From assembly GCF_041296385.1 (NCBI RefSeq), contig NW_027183518.1:248001-312000 (forward strand): a DNA stretch of 64,000 nucleotides, given 5' to 3'. The notes beneath the pieces are model-generated. The model worked only from the letters and a program-made list of their open reading frames with translations, was not told where the DNA came from and did not search any database. The translations under genes and the position numbers were made by a program. The stretch comes from Aphelocoma coerulescens (Eukaryota > Chordata > Aves > Passeriformes > Corvidae). Shown here one piece after another: positions 21,916 to 35,064 of the stretch (the stretch's first letter is position 1; each line of letters starts with the position of its first letter).

Positions 21916-24900
21916 TGCATGGGCTCGGCAGCACGGAAGGTGTAAGAACCTGTTTCTGGCCAGGCAGTGTGCTGGAGTGCAAAGGGCTGCGCCTTCCTTT
22001 CTGAAGCAGCCCAGAGCATTCTCAGCGGAATCTGCTTGTGAAGCAGCTCTTGGCTGGACATTTGCAAGTCGCTCCACTGAGTCCACGAAGCCGGTGGCCA
22101 GCTGCTTCGTTCTTCGCCTTCTGGGCTCTGGACAGAGCTGAAGCGCAGCGATGGCTCGGAGCTTTGCCGCTCTTCGGCGTGAGCACTGCACGCAGCCACA
22201 GGCTGCTGTGCACGGATTTCCCTCAGCTCGACGTACAATCATTCTCTTGCTGTTTCCCTGAGTCGAAAGTGTCCGTGTAGCTCTCGCTCAGCGAAATGCG
22301 TCAGGAGAGAAACACTTGCTGGATGAGCTTTTCGCTGGCCAAGACTTTCAACGCAGCACCACCATTCGGGCAAGGAGGAGGAGAAAGGAGGAGCATCTTT
22401 TCGTCCTGGCCCGTTCTTCTGCGCGAGACGCCTCTCCGCGTCTTCGCTCCCTGCAAGGCTGTAATGTGCGCCGTGGTACTTGGAAGTGAGAAGGCAGGTG
22501 CAGAGAGCACCGCGATCTGGCGGCGCCGTGCAGGCTGGAAAGGAAAGAGGGCTGCCACCGGAATGTGGTGCGAATACCGGTTTGCACGCGTCGAGGGTAA
22601 GCTCTGGGTGAGCTTGCTGGCCTAAAACTGTTCTCTGTGCCAGACGCAGGCGAGAAGCTTTCCGTTAAGAATCAGGCTGCCACGCAAACAGAACGTGGTG
22701 CTACTACCTACCTAGCGCTGCGAGGGAAAGTGCATAGCCCAGGCGTGTTTCGGCAGAAGCAGCAGCGCGGAGCATTTCGCTGCCGGCACAGCGCTCTCTG
22801 GGCGAGAAGCGGACGACGGTTTGACTCCGGCAGAATGAAAGCGCCACATGGTACGAAGAGCATCGGAATGAAGGCAGAGCACCGAGCTGCTGCCGTGCGC
22901 ATCGCACAGGCTGCGAGAGGAAGCGTGGCTGTCACTGGCTTCTTTGCGGGTTCACGTTAGCAGTTGAAAACAGAAAGTTCCACTTGCAGCTACTTGTGCT
23001 GCTACCTATTTCTCTTCCAGCTCTCCCTGGAAAGAATTGTGCCGAGCTTTACGCTTCCAGATGCACAGATGACGGTGGTAGATGCGGCAGAGAATAGAAA
23101 GACAGCGCGCAGCGGACAGTTTCTGGTGCTTTACGTGAGGCAAGGGGGAAGTGCAGCCCAGCAGTGGCTTTTACTTCTGGAGCCTTTTGCTTTGGTAGCA
23201 GCAGCTGCTGCGAGTGGGCAACGGAGCTGCGAGAGTGCGTAATGTGACGGCACATCTCGCTGAGAAGGAAGCTGCCGAGCCGCAGCGTGTTGTGCTCCGT
23301 TTCAAGGCTACTTGGAGGAGGGGGGTACTCGAAGAACGCCTTCTTTCTGGACGCGTCCTTCTGGGTGTGCTCAAGCTGCATGGGCTCGGCAGCACGGAAG
23401 GTGTAAGAACCTGTTTCTGGCCAGGCAGTGTGCTGGAGTGCAAAGGGCTGCGCCTTCCTTTCTGAAGCAGCCCAGAGCATTCTCAGCGGAATCTGCTTGT
23501 GAAGCAGCTCTTGGCTGGACATTTGCAAGTCGCTCCACTGAGTCCACGAAGCCGGTGGCCAGCTGCTTCGTTCTTCGCCTTCTGGGCTCTGGACAGAGCT
23601 GAAGCGCAGCGATGGCTCGGAGCTTTGCCGCTCTTCGGCGTGAGCACTGCACGCAGCCACAGGCTGCTGTGCACGGATTTCCCTCAGCTCGACGTACAAT
23701 CATTCTCTTGCTGTTTCCCTGAGTCGAAAGTGTCCGTGTAGCTCTCGCTCAGCGAAATGCGTCAGGAGAGAAACACTTGCTGGATGAGCTTTTCGCTGGC
23801 CAAGACTTTCAACGCAGCACCACCATTCGGGCAAGGAGGAGGAGAAAGGAGGAGCATCTTTTCGTCCTGGCCCGTTCTTCTGCGCGAGACGCCTCTCCGC
23901 GTCTTCGCTCCCTGCAAGGCTGTAATGTGCGCCGTGGTACTTGGAAGTGAGAAGGCAGGTGCAGAGAGCACCGCGATCTGGCGGCGCCGTGCAGGCTGGA
24001 AAGGAAAGAGGGCTGCCACCGGAATGTGGTGCGAATACCGGTTTGCACGCGTCGAGGGTAAGCTCTGGGTGAGCTTGCTGGCCTAAAACTGTTCTCTGTG
24101 CCAGACGCAGGCGAGAAGCTTTCCGTTAAGAATCAGGCTGCCACGCAAACAGAACGTGGTGCTACTACCTACCTAGCGCTGCGAGGGAAAGTGCATAGCC
24201 CAGGCGTGTTTCGGCAGAAGCAGCAGCGCGGAGCATTTCGCTGCCGGCACAGCGCTCTCTGGGCGAGAAGCGGACGACGGTTTGACTCCGGCAGAATGAA
24301 AGCGCCACATGGTACGAAGAGCATCGGAATGAAGGCAGAGCACCGAGCTGCTGCCGTGCGCATCGCACAGGCTGCGAGAGGAAGCGTGGCTGTCACTGGC
24401 TTCTTTGCGGGTTCACGTTAGCAGTTGAAAACAGAAAGTTCCACTTGCAGCTACTTGTGCTGCTACCTATTTCTCTTCCAGCTCTCCCTGGAAAGAATTG
24501 TGCCGAGCTTTACGCTTCCAGATGCACAGATGACGGTGGTAGATGCGGCAGAGAATAGAAAGACAGCGCGCAGCGGACAGTTTCTGGTGCTTTACGTGAG
24601 GCAAGGGGGAAGTGCAGCCCAGCAGTGGCTTTTACTTCTGGAGCCTTTTGCTTTGGTAGCAGCAGCTGCTGCGAGTGGGCAACGGAGCTGCGAGAGTGCG
24701 TAATGTGACGGCACATCTCGCTGAGAAGGAAGCTGCCGAGCCGCAGCGTGTTGTGCTCCGTTTCAAGGCTACTTGGAGGAGGGGGGTACTCGAAGAACGC
24801 CTTCTTTCTGGACGCGTCCTTCTGGGTGTGCTCAAGCTGCATGGGCTCGGCAGCACGGAAGGTGTAAGAACCTGTTTCTGGCCAGGCAGTGTGCTGGAGT

Positions 24901-26298
24901 GCAAAGGGCTGCGCCTTCCTTTCTGAAGCAGCCCAGAGCATTCTCAGCGGAATCTGCTTGTGAAGCAGCTCTTGGCTGGACATTTGCAAGTCGCTCCACT
25001 GAGTCCACGAAGCCGGTGGCCAGCTGCTTCGTTCTTCGCCTTCTGGGCTCTGGACAGAGCTGAAGCGCAGCGATGGCTCGGAGCTTTGCCGCTCTTCGGC
25101 GTGAGCACTGCACGCAGCCACAGGCTGCTGTGCACGGATTTCCCTCAGCTCGACGTACAATCATTCTCTTGCTGTTTCCCTGAGTCGAAAGTGTCCGTGT
25201 AGCTCTCGCTCAGCGAAATGCGTCAGGAGAGAAACACTTGCTGGATGAGCTTTTCGCTGGCCAAGACTTTCAACGCAGCACCACCATTCGGGCAAGGAGG
25301 AGGAGAAAGGAGGAGCATCTTTTCGTCCTGGCCCGTTCTTCTGCGCGAGACGCCTCTCCGCGTCTTCGCTCCCTGCAAGGCTGTAATGTGCGCCGTGGTA
25401 CTTGGAAGTGAGAAGGCAGGTGCAGAGAGCACCGCGATCTGGCGGCGCCGTGCAGGCTGGAAAGGAAAGAGGGCTGCCACCGGAATGTGGTGCGAATACC
25501 GGTTTGCACGCGTCGAGGGTAAGCTCTGGGTGAGCTTGCTGGCCTAAAACTGTTCTCTGTGCCAGACGCAGGCGAGAAGCTTTCCGTTAAGAATCAGGCT
25601 GCCACGCAAACAGAACGTGGTGCTACTACCTACCTAGCGCTGCGAGGGAAAGTGCATAGCCCAGGCGTGTTTCGGCAGAAGCAGCAGCGCGGAGCATTTC
25701 GCTGCCGGCACAGCGCTCTCTGGGCGAGAAGCGGACGACGGTTTGACTCCGGCAGAATGAAAGCGCCACATGGTACGAAGAGCATCGGAATGAAGGCAGA
25801 GCACCGAGCTGCTGCCGTGCGCATCGCACAGGCTGCGAGAGGAAGCGTGGCTGTCACTGGCTTCTTTGCGGGTTCACGTTAGCAGTTGAAAACAGAAAGT
25901 TCCACTTGCAGCTACTTGTGCTGCTACCTATTTCTCTTCCAGCTCTCCCTGGAAAGAATTGTGCCGAGCTTTACGCTTCCAGATGCACAGATGACGGTGG
26001 TAGATGCGGCAGAGAATAGAAAGACAGCGCGCAGCGGACAGTTTCTGGTGCTTTACGTGAGGCAAGGGGGAAGTGCAGCCCAGCAGTGGCTTTTACTTCT
26101 GGAGCCTTTTGCTTTGGTAGCAGCAGCTGCTGCGAGTGGGCAACGGAGCTGCGAGAGTGCGTAATGTGACGGCACATCTCGCTGAGAAGGAAGCTGCCGA
26201 GCCGCAGCGTGTTGTGCTCCGTTTCAAGGCTACTTGGAGGAGGGGGGTACTCGAAGAACGCCTTCTTTCTGGACGCGTCCTTCTGGGTGTGCTCAAGC
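21916..26298. repeat. Macrosatellite units 16-18, majority type
   Basis: Three complete units starting at 21916, 23377 and 24838, with majority alleles at every marker. Confidence 0.95.
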
Positions 26299-29200
26299 TG
26301 CATGGGCTCGGCAGCACGGAAGGTGTAAGAACCTGTTTCTGGCCAGGCAGTGTGCTGGAGTGCAAAGGGCTGCGCCTTCCTTTCTGAAGCAGCCCAGAGC
26401 ATTCTCAGCGGAATCTGCTTGTGAAGCAGCTCTTGGCTGGACATTTGCAAGTCGCTCCACTGAGTCCACGAAGCCGGTGGCCAGCTGCTTCGTTCTTCGC
26501 CTTCTGGGCTCTGGACAGAGCTGAAGCGCAGCGATGGCTCGGAGCTTTGCCGCTCTTCGGCGTGAGCACTGCACGCAGCCACAGGCTGCTGTGCACGGAT
26601 TTCCCTCAGCTCGACGTACAATCATTCTCTTGCTGTTTCCCTGAGTCGAAAGTGTCCGTGTAGCTCTCGCTCAGCGAAATGCGTCAGGAGAGAAACACTT
26701 GCTGGATGAGCTTTTCGCTGGCCAAGACTTTCAACGCAGCACCACCATTCGGGCAAGGAGGAGGAGAAAGGAGGAGCATCTTTTCGTCCTGGCCCGTTCT
26801 TCTGCGCGAGACGCCTCTCCGCGTCTTCGCTCCCTGCAAGGCTGTAATGTGCGCCGTGGTACTTGGAAGTGAGAAGGCAGGTGCAGAGAGCACCGCGATC
26901 TGGCGGCGCCGTGCAGGCTGGAAAGGAAAGAGGGCTGCCACCGGAATGTGGTGCGAATACCGGTTTGCACGCGTCGAGGGTAAGCTCTGGGTGAGCTTGC
27001 TGGCCTAAAACTGTTCTCTGTGCCAGACGCAGGCGAGAAGCTTTCCGTTAAGAATCAGGCTGCCACGCAAACAGAACGTGGTGCTACTACCTACCTAGCG
27101 CTGCGAGGGAAAGTGCATAGCCCAGGCGTGTTTCGGCAGAAGCAGCAGCGCGGAGCATTTCGCTGCCGGCACAGCGCTCTCTGGGCGAGAAGCGGACGAC
27201 GGTTTGACTCCGGCAGAATGAAAGCGCCACATGGTACGAAGAGCATCGGAATGAAGGCAGAGCACCGAGCTGCTGCCGTGCGCATCGCACAGGCTGCGAG
27301 AGGAAGCGTGGCTGTCACTGGCTTCTTTGCGGGTTCACGTTAGCAGTTGAAAACAGAAAGTTCCACTTGCAGCTACTTGTGCTGCTACCTATTTCTCTTC
27401 CAGCTCTCCCTGGAAAGAATTGTGCCGAGCTTTACGCTTCCAGATGCACAGATGACGGTGGTAGATGCGGCAGAGAATAGAAAGACAGCGCGCAGCGGAC
27501 AGTTTCTGGTGCTTTACGTGAGGCAAGGGGGAAGTGCAGCCCAGCAGTGGCTTTTGCTTCTGGAGCCTTTTGCTTTGGTAGCAGCAGCTGCTGCGAGTGG
27601 GCAACGGAGCTGCGAGAGTGCGTAATGTGACGGCACATCTCGCTGAGAAGGAAGCTGCCGAGCCGCAGCGTGTTGTGCTCCGTTTCAAGGCTACTTGGAG
27701 GAGGGGGGTACTCGAAGAACGCCTTCTTTCTGGACGCGTCCTTCTGGGTGTGCTCAAGCTGCATGGGCTCGGCAGCACGGAAGGTGTAAGAACCTGTTTC
27801 TGGCCAGGCAGTGTGCTGGAGTGCAAAGGGCTGCGCCTTCCTTTCTGAAGCAGCCCAGAGCATTCTCAGCGGAATCTGCTTGTGAAGCAGCTCTTGGCTG
27901 GACATTTGCAAGTCGCTCCACTGAGTCCACGAAGCCGGTGGCCAGCTGCTTCGTTCTTCGCCTTCTGGGCTCTGGACAGAGCTGAAGCGCAGCGATGGCT
28001 CGGAGCTTTGCCGCTCTTCGGCGTGAGCACTGCACGCAGCCACAGGCTGCTGTGCACGGATTTCCCTCAGCTCGACGTACAATCATTCTCTTGCTGTTTC
28101 CCTGAGTCGAAAGTGTCCGTGTAGCTCTCGCTCAGCGAAATGCGTCAGGAGAGAAACACTTGCTGGATGAGCTTTTCGCTGGCCAAGACTTTCAACGCAG
28201 CACCACCATTCGGGCAAGGAGGAGGAGAAAGGAGGAGCATCTTTTCGTCCTGGCCCGTTCTTCTGCGCGAGACGCCTCTCCGCGTCTTCGCTCCCTGCAA
28301 GGCTGTAATGTGCGCCGTGGTACTTGGAAGTGAGAAGGCAGGTGCAGAGAGCACCGCGATCTGGCGGCGCCGTGCAGGCTGGAAAGGAAAGAGGGCTGCC
28401 ACCGGAATGTGGTGCGAATACCGGTTTGCACGCGTCGAGGGTAAGCTCTGGGTGAGCTTGCTGGCCTAAAACTGTTCTCTGTGCCAGACGCAGGCGAGAA
28501 GCTTTCCGTTAAGAATCAGGCTGCCACGCAAACAGAACGTGGTGCTACTACCTACCTAGCGCTGCGAGGGAAAGTGCATAGCCCAGGCGTGTTTCGGCAG
28601 AAGCAGCAGCGCGGAGCATTTCGCTGCCGGCACAGCGCTCTCTGGGCGAGAAGCGGACGACGGTTTGACTCCGGCAGAATGAAAGCGCCACATGGTACGA
28701 AGAGCATCGGAATGAAGGCAGAGCACCGAGCTGCTGCCGTGCGCATCGCACAGGCTGCGAGAGGAAGCGTGGCTGTCACTGGCTTCTTTGCGGGTTCACG
28801 TTAGCAGTTGAAAACAGAAAGTTCCACTTGCAGCTACTTGTGCTGCTACCTATTTCTCTTCCAGCTCTCCCTGGAAAGAATTGTGCCGAGCTTTACGCTT
28901 CCAGATGCACAGATGACGGTGGTAGATGCGGCAGAGAATAGAAAGACAGCGCGCAGCGGACAGTTTCTGGTGCTTTACGTGAGGCAAGGGGGAAGTGCAG
29001 CCCAGCAGTGGCTTTTGCTTCTGGAGCCTTTTGCTTTGGTAGCAGCAGCTGCTGCGAGTGGGCAACGGAGCTGCGAGAGTGCGTAATGTGACGGCACATC
29101 TCGCTGAGAAGGAAGCTGCCGAGCCGCAGCGTGTTGTGCTCCGTTTCAAGGCTACTTGGAGGAGGGGGGTACTCGAAGAACGCCTTCTTTCTGGACGCGT

Positions 29201-32142
29201 CCTTCTGGGTGTGCTCAAGCTGCATGGGCTCGGCAGCACGGAAGGTGTAAGAACCTGTTTCTGGCCAGGCAGTGTGCTGGAGTGCAAAGGGCTGCGCCTT
29301 CCTTTCTGAAGCAGCCCAGAGCATTCTCAGCGGAATCTGCTTGTGAAGCAGCTCTTGGCTGGACATTTGCAAGTCGCTCCACTGAGTCCACGAAGCCGGT
29401 GGCCAGCTGCTTCGTTCTTCGCCTTCTGGGCTCTGGACAGAGCTGAAGCGCAGCGATGGCTCGGAGCTTTGCCGCTCTTCGGCGTGAGCACTGCACGCAG
29501 CCACAGGCTGCTGTGCACGGATTTCCCTCAGCTCGACGTACAATCATTCTCTTGCTGTTTCCCTGAGTCGAAAGTGTCCGTGTAGCTCTCGCTCAGCGAA
29601 ATGCGTCAGGAGAGAAACACTTGCTGGATGAGCTTTTCGCTGGCCAAGACTTTCAACGCAGCACCACCATTCGGGCAAGGAGGAGGAGAAAGGAGGAGCA
29701 TCTTTTCGTCCTGGCCCGTTCTTCTGCGCGAGACGCCTCTCCGCGTCTTCGCTCCCTGCAAGGCTGTAATGTGCGCCGTGGTACTTGGAAGTGAGAAGGC
29801 AGGTGCAGAGAGCACCGCGATCTGGCGGCGCCGTGCAGGCTGGAAAGGAAAGAGGGCTGCCACCGGAATGTGGTGCGAATACCGGTTTGCACGCGTCGAG
29901 GGTAAGCTCTGGGTGAGCTTGCTGGCCTAAAACTGTTCTCTGTGCCAGACGCAGGCGAGAAGCTTTCCGTTAAGAATCAGGCTGCCACGCAAACAGAACG
30001 TGGTGCTACTACCTACCTAGCGCTGCGAGGGAAAGTGCATAGCCCAGGCGTGTTTCGGCAGAAGCAGCAGCGCGGAGCATTTCGCTGCCGGCACAGCGCT
30101 CTCTGGGCGAGAAGCGGACGACGGTTTGACTCCGGCAGAATGAAAGCGCCACATGGTACGAAGAGCATCGGAATGAAGGCAGAGCACCGAGCTGCTGCCG
30201 TGCGCATCGCACAGGCTGCGAGAGGAAGCGTGGCTGTCACTGGCTTCTTTGCGGGTTCACGTTAGCAGTTGAAAACAGAAAGTTCCACTTGCAGCTACTT
30301 GTGCTGCTACCTATTTCTCTTCCAGCTCTCCCTGGAAAGAATTGTGCCGAGCTTTACGCTTCCAGATGCACAGATGACGGTGGTAGATGCGGCAGAGAAT
30401 AGAAAGACAGCGCGCAGCGGACAGTTTCTGGTGCTTTACGTGAGGCAAGGGGGAAGTGCAGCCCAGCAGTGGCTTTTGCTTCTGGAGCCTTTTGCTTTGG
30501 TAGCAGCAGCTGCTGCGAGTGGGCAACGGAGCTGCGAGAGTGCGTAATGTGACGGCACATCTCGCTGAGAAGGAAGCTGCCGAGCCGCAGCGTGTTGTGC
30601 TCCGTTTCAAGGCTACTTGGAGGAGGGGGGTACTCGAAGAACGCCTTCTTTCTGGACGCGTCCTTCTGGGTGTGCTCAAGCTGCATGGGCTCGGCAGCAC
30701 GGAAGGTGTAAGAACCTGTTTCTGGCCAGGCAGTGTGCTGGAGTGCAAAGGGCTGCGCCTTCCTTTCTGAAGCAGCCCAGAGCATTCTCAGCGGAATCTG
30801 CTTGTGAAGCAGCTCTTGGCTGGACATTTGCAAGTCGCTCCACTGAGTCCACGAAGCCGGTGGCCAGCTGCTTCGTTCTTCGCCTTCTGGGCTCTGGACA
30901 GAGCTGAAGCGCAGCGATGGCTCGGAGCTTTGCCGCTCTTCGGCGTGAGCACTGCACGCAGCCACAGGCTGCTGTGCACGGATTTCCCTCAGCTCGACGT
31001 ACAATCATTCTCTTGCTGTTTCCCTGAGTCGAAAGTGTCCGTGTAGCTCTCGCTCAGCGAAATGCGTCAGGAGAGAAACACTTGCTGGATGAGCTTTTCG
31101 CTGGCCAAGACTTTCAACGCAGCACCACCATTCGGGCAAGGAGGAGGAGAAAGGAGGAGCATCTTTTCGTCCTGGCCCGTTCTTCTGCGCGAGACGCCTC
31201 TCCGCGTCTTCGCTCCCTGCAAGGCTGTAATGTGCGCCGTGGTACTTGGAAGTGAGAAGGCAGGTGCAGAGAGCACCGCGATCTGGCGGCGCCGTGCAGG
31301 CTGGAAAGGAAAGAGGGCTGCCACCGGAATGTGGTGCGAATACCGGTTTGCACGCGTCGAGGGTAAGCTCTGGGTGAGCTTGCTGGCCTAAAACTGTTCT
31401 CTGTGCCAGACGCAGGCGAGAAGCTTTCCGTTAAGAATCAGGCTGCCACGCAAACAGAACGTGGTGCTACTACCTACCTAGCGCTGCGAGGGAAAGTGCA
31501 TAGCCCAGGCGTGTTTCGGCAGAAGCAGCAGCGCGGAGCATTTCGCTGCCGGCACAGCGCTCTCTGGGCGAGAAGCGGACGACGGTTTGACTCCGGCAGA
31601 ATGAAAGCGCCACATGGTACGAAGAGCATCGGAATGAAGGCAGAGCACCGAGCTGCTGCCGTGCGCATCGCACAGGCTGCGAGAGGAAGCGTGGCTGTCA
31701 CTGGCTTCTTTGCGGGTTCACGTTAGCAGTTGAAAACAGAAAGTTCCACTTGCAGCTACTTGTGCTGCTACCTATTTCTCTTCCAGCTCTCCCTGGAAAG
31801 AATTGTGCCGAGCTTTACGCTTCCAGATGCACAGATGACGGTGGTAGATGCGGCAGAGAATAGAAAGACAGCGCGCAGCGGACAGTTTCTGGTGCTTTAC
31901 GTGAGGCAAGGGGGAAGTGCAGCCCAGCAGTGGCTTTTGCTTCTGGAGCCTTTTGCTTTGGTAGCAGCAGCTGCTGCGAGTGGGCAACGGAGCTGCGAGA
32001 GTGCGTAATGTGACGGCACATCTCGCTGAGAAGGAAGCTGCCGAGCCGCAGCGTGTTGTGCTCCGTTTCAAGGCTACTTGGAGGAGGGGGGTACTCGAAG
32101 AACGCCTTCTTTCTGGACGCGTCCTTCTGGGTGTGCTCAAGC
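26299..32142. repeat. Macrosatellite units 19-22, G1258 type
   Basis: Four complete units starting at 26299, 27760, 29221 and 30682, all with G1258 (first at window 27556, last at 31939). This is the longest G1258 run in the window. Confidence 0.95.
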
Positions 32143-33603
32143 TGCATGGGCTCGGCAGCACGGAAGGTGTAAGAACCTGTTTCTGGCCAGGCAGTGTGCT
32201 GGAGTGCAAAGGGCTGCGCCTTCCTTTCTGAAGCAGCCCAGAGCATTCTCAGCGGAATCTGCTTGTGAAGCAGCTCTTGGCTGGACATTTGCAAGTCGCT
32301 CCACTGAGTCCACGAAGCCGGTGGCCAGCTGCTTCGTTCTTCGCCTTCTGGGCTCTGGACAGAGCTGAAGCGCAGCGATGGCTCGGAGCTTTGCCGCTCT
32401 TCGGCGTGAGCACTGCACGCAGCCACAGGCTGCTGTGCACGGATTTCCCTCAGCTCGACGTACAATCATTCTCTTGCTGTTTCCCTGAGTCGAAAGTGTC
32501 CGTGTAGCTCTCGCTCAGCGAAATGCGTCAGGAGAGAAACACTTGCTGGATGAGCTTTTCGCTGGCCAAGACTTTCAACGCAGCACCACCATTCGGGCAA
32601 GGAGGAGGAGAAAGGAGGAGCATCTTTTCGTCCTGGCCCGTTCTTCTGCGCGAGACGCCTCTCCGCGTCTTCGCTCCCTGCAAGGCTGTAATGTGCGCCG
32701 TGGTACTTGGAAGTGAGAAGGCAGGTGCAGAGAGCACCGCGATCTGGCGGCGCCGTGCAGGCTGGAAAGGAAAGAGGGCTGCCACCGGAATGTGGTGCGA
32801 ATACCGGTTTGCACGCGTCGAGGGTAAGCTCTGGGTGAGCTTGCTGGCCTAAAACTGTTCTCTGTGCCAGACGCAGGCGAGAAGCTTTCCGTTAAGAATC
32901 AGGCTGCCACGCAAACAGAACGTGGTGCTACTACCTACCTAGCGCTGCGAGGGAAAGTGCATAGCCCAGGCGTGTTTCGGCAGAAGCAGCAGCGCGGAGC
33001 ATTTCGCTGCCGGCACAGCGCTCTCTGGGCGAGAAGCGGACGACGGTTTGACTCCGGCAGAATGAAAGCGCCACATGGTACGAAGAGCATCGGAATGAAG
33101 GCAGAGCACCGAGCTGCTGCCGTGCGCATCGCACAGGCTGCGAGAGGAAGCGTGGCTGTCACTGGCTTCTTTGCGGGTTCACGTTAGCAGTTGAAAACAG
33201 AAAGTTCCACTTGCAGCTACTTGTGCTGCTACCTATTTCTCTTCCAGCTCTCCCTGGAAAGAATTGTGCCGAGCTTTACGCTTCCAGATGCACAGATGAC
33301 GGTGGTAGATGCGGCAGAGAATAGAAAGACAGCGCGCAGCGGACAGTTTCTGGTGCTTTACGTGAGGCAAGGGGGAAGTGCAGCCCAGCAGTGGCTTTTA
33401 CTTCTGGAGCCTTTTGCTTTGGTAGCAGCAGCTGCTGCGAGTGGGCAACGGAGCTGCGAGAGTGCGTAATGTGACGGCACATCTCGCTGAGAAGGAAGCT
33501 GCCGAGCCGCAGCGTGTTGTGCTCCGTTTCAAGGCTACTTGGAGGAGGGGGGTACTCGAAGAACGCCTTCTTTCTGGACGCGTCCTTCTGGGTGTGCTCA
33601 AGC
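32143..33603. repeat. Macrosatellite unit 23, majority type
   Basis: 1461 bp with majority alleles. It sits between a G1258 unit and an A8 unit, like unit 14. Confidence 0.95.
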
Positions 33604-35064
33604 TGCATGGACTCGGCAGCACGGAAGGTGTAAGAACCTGTTTCTGGCCAGGCAGTGTGCTGGAGTGCAAAGGGCTGCGCCTTCCTTTCTGAAGCAGCCC
33701 AGAGCATTCTCAGCGGAATCTGCTTGTGAAGCAGCTCTTGGCTGGACATTTGCAAGTCGCTCCACTGAGTCCACGAAGCCGGTGGCCAGCTGCTTCGTTC
33801 TTCGCCTTCTGGGCTCTGGACAGAGCTGAAGCGCAGCGATGGCTCGGAGCTTTGCCGCTCTTCGGCGTGAGCACTGCACGCAGCCACAGGCTGCTGTGCA
33901 CGGATTTCCCTCAGCTCGACGTACAATCATTCTCTTGCTGTTTCCCTGAGTCGAAAGTGTCCGTGTAGCTCTCGCTCAGCGAAATGCGTCAGGAGAGAAA
34001 CACTTGCTGGATGAGCTTTTCGCTGGCCAAGACTTTCAACGCAGCACCACCATTCGGGCAAGGAGGAGGAGAAAGGAGGAGCATCTTTTCGTCCTGGCCC
34101 GTTCTTCTGCGCGAGACGCCTCTCCGCGTCTTCGCTCCCTGCAAGGCTGTAATGTGCGCCGTGGTACTTGGAAGTGAGAAGGCAGGTGCAGAGAGCACCG
34201 CGATCTGGCGGCGCCGTGCAGGCTGGAAAGGAAAGAGGGCTGCCACCGGAATGTGGTGCGAATACCGGTTTGCACGCGTCGAGGGTAAGCTCTGGGTGAG
34301 CTTGCTGGCCTAAAACTGTTCTCTGTGCCAGACGCAGGCGAGAAGCTTTCCGTTAAGAATCAGGCTGCCACGCAAACAGAACGTGGTGCTACTACCTACC
34401 TAGCGCTGCGAGGGAAAGTGCATAGCCCAGGCGTGTTTCGGCAGAAGCAGCAGCGCGGAGCATTTCGCTGCCGGCACAGCGCTCTCTGGGCGAGAAGCGG
34501 ACGACGGTTTGACTCCGGCAGAATGAAAGCGCCACATGGTACGAAGAGCATCGGAATGAAGGCAGAGCACCGAGCTGCTGCCGTGCGCATCGCACAGGCT
34601 GCGAGAGGAAGCGTGGCTGTCACTGGCTTCTTTGCGGGTTCACGTTAGCAGTTGAAAACAGAAAGTTCCACTTGCAGCTACTTGTGCTGCTACCTATTTC
34701 TCTTCCAGCTCTCCCTGGAAAGAATTGTGCCGAGCTTTACGCTTCCAGATGCACAGATGACGGTGGTAGATGCGGCAGAGAATAGAAAGACAGCGCGCAG
34801 CGGACAGTTTCTGGTGCTTTACGTGAGGCAAGGGGGAAGTGCAGCCCAGCAGTGGCTTTTACTTCTGGAGCCTTTTGCTTTGGTAGCAGCAGCTGCTGCG
34901 AGTGGGCAACGGAGCTGCGAGAGTGCGTAATGTGACGGCACATCTCGCTGAGAAGGAAGCTGCCGAGCCGCAGCGTGTTGTGCTCCGTTTCAAGGCTACT
35001 TGGAGGAGGGGGGTACTCGAAGAACGCCTTCTTTCTGGACGCGTCCTTCTGGGTGTGCTCAAGC
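33604..35064. repeat. Macrosatellite unit 24, A8 type
   Basis: 1461 bp with A8 (window 33611). It is the counterpart of unit 15, nine units upstream. Confidence 0.95.
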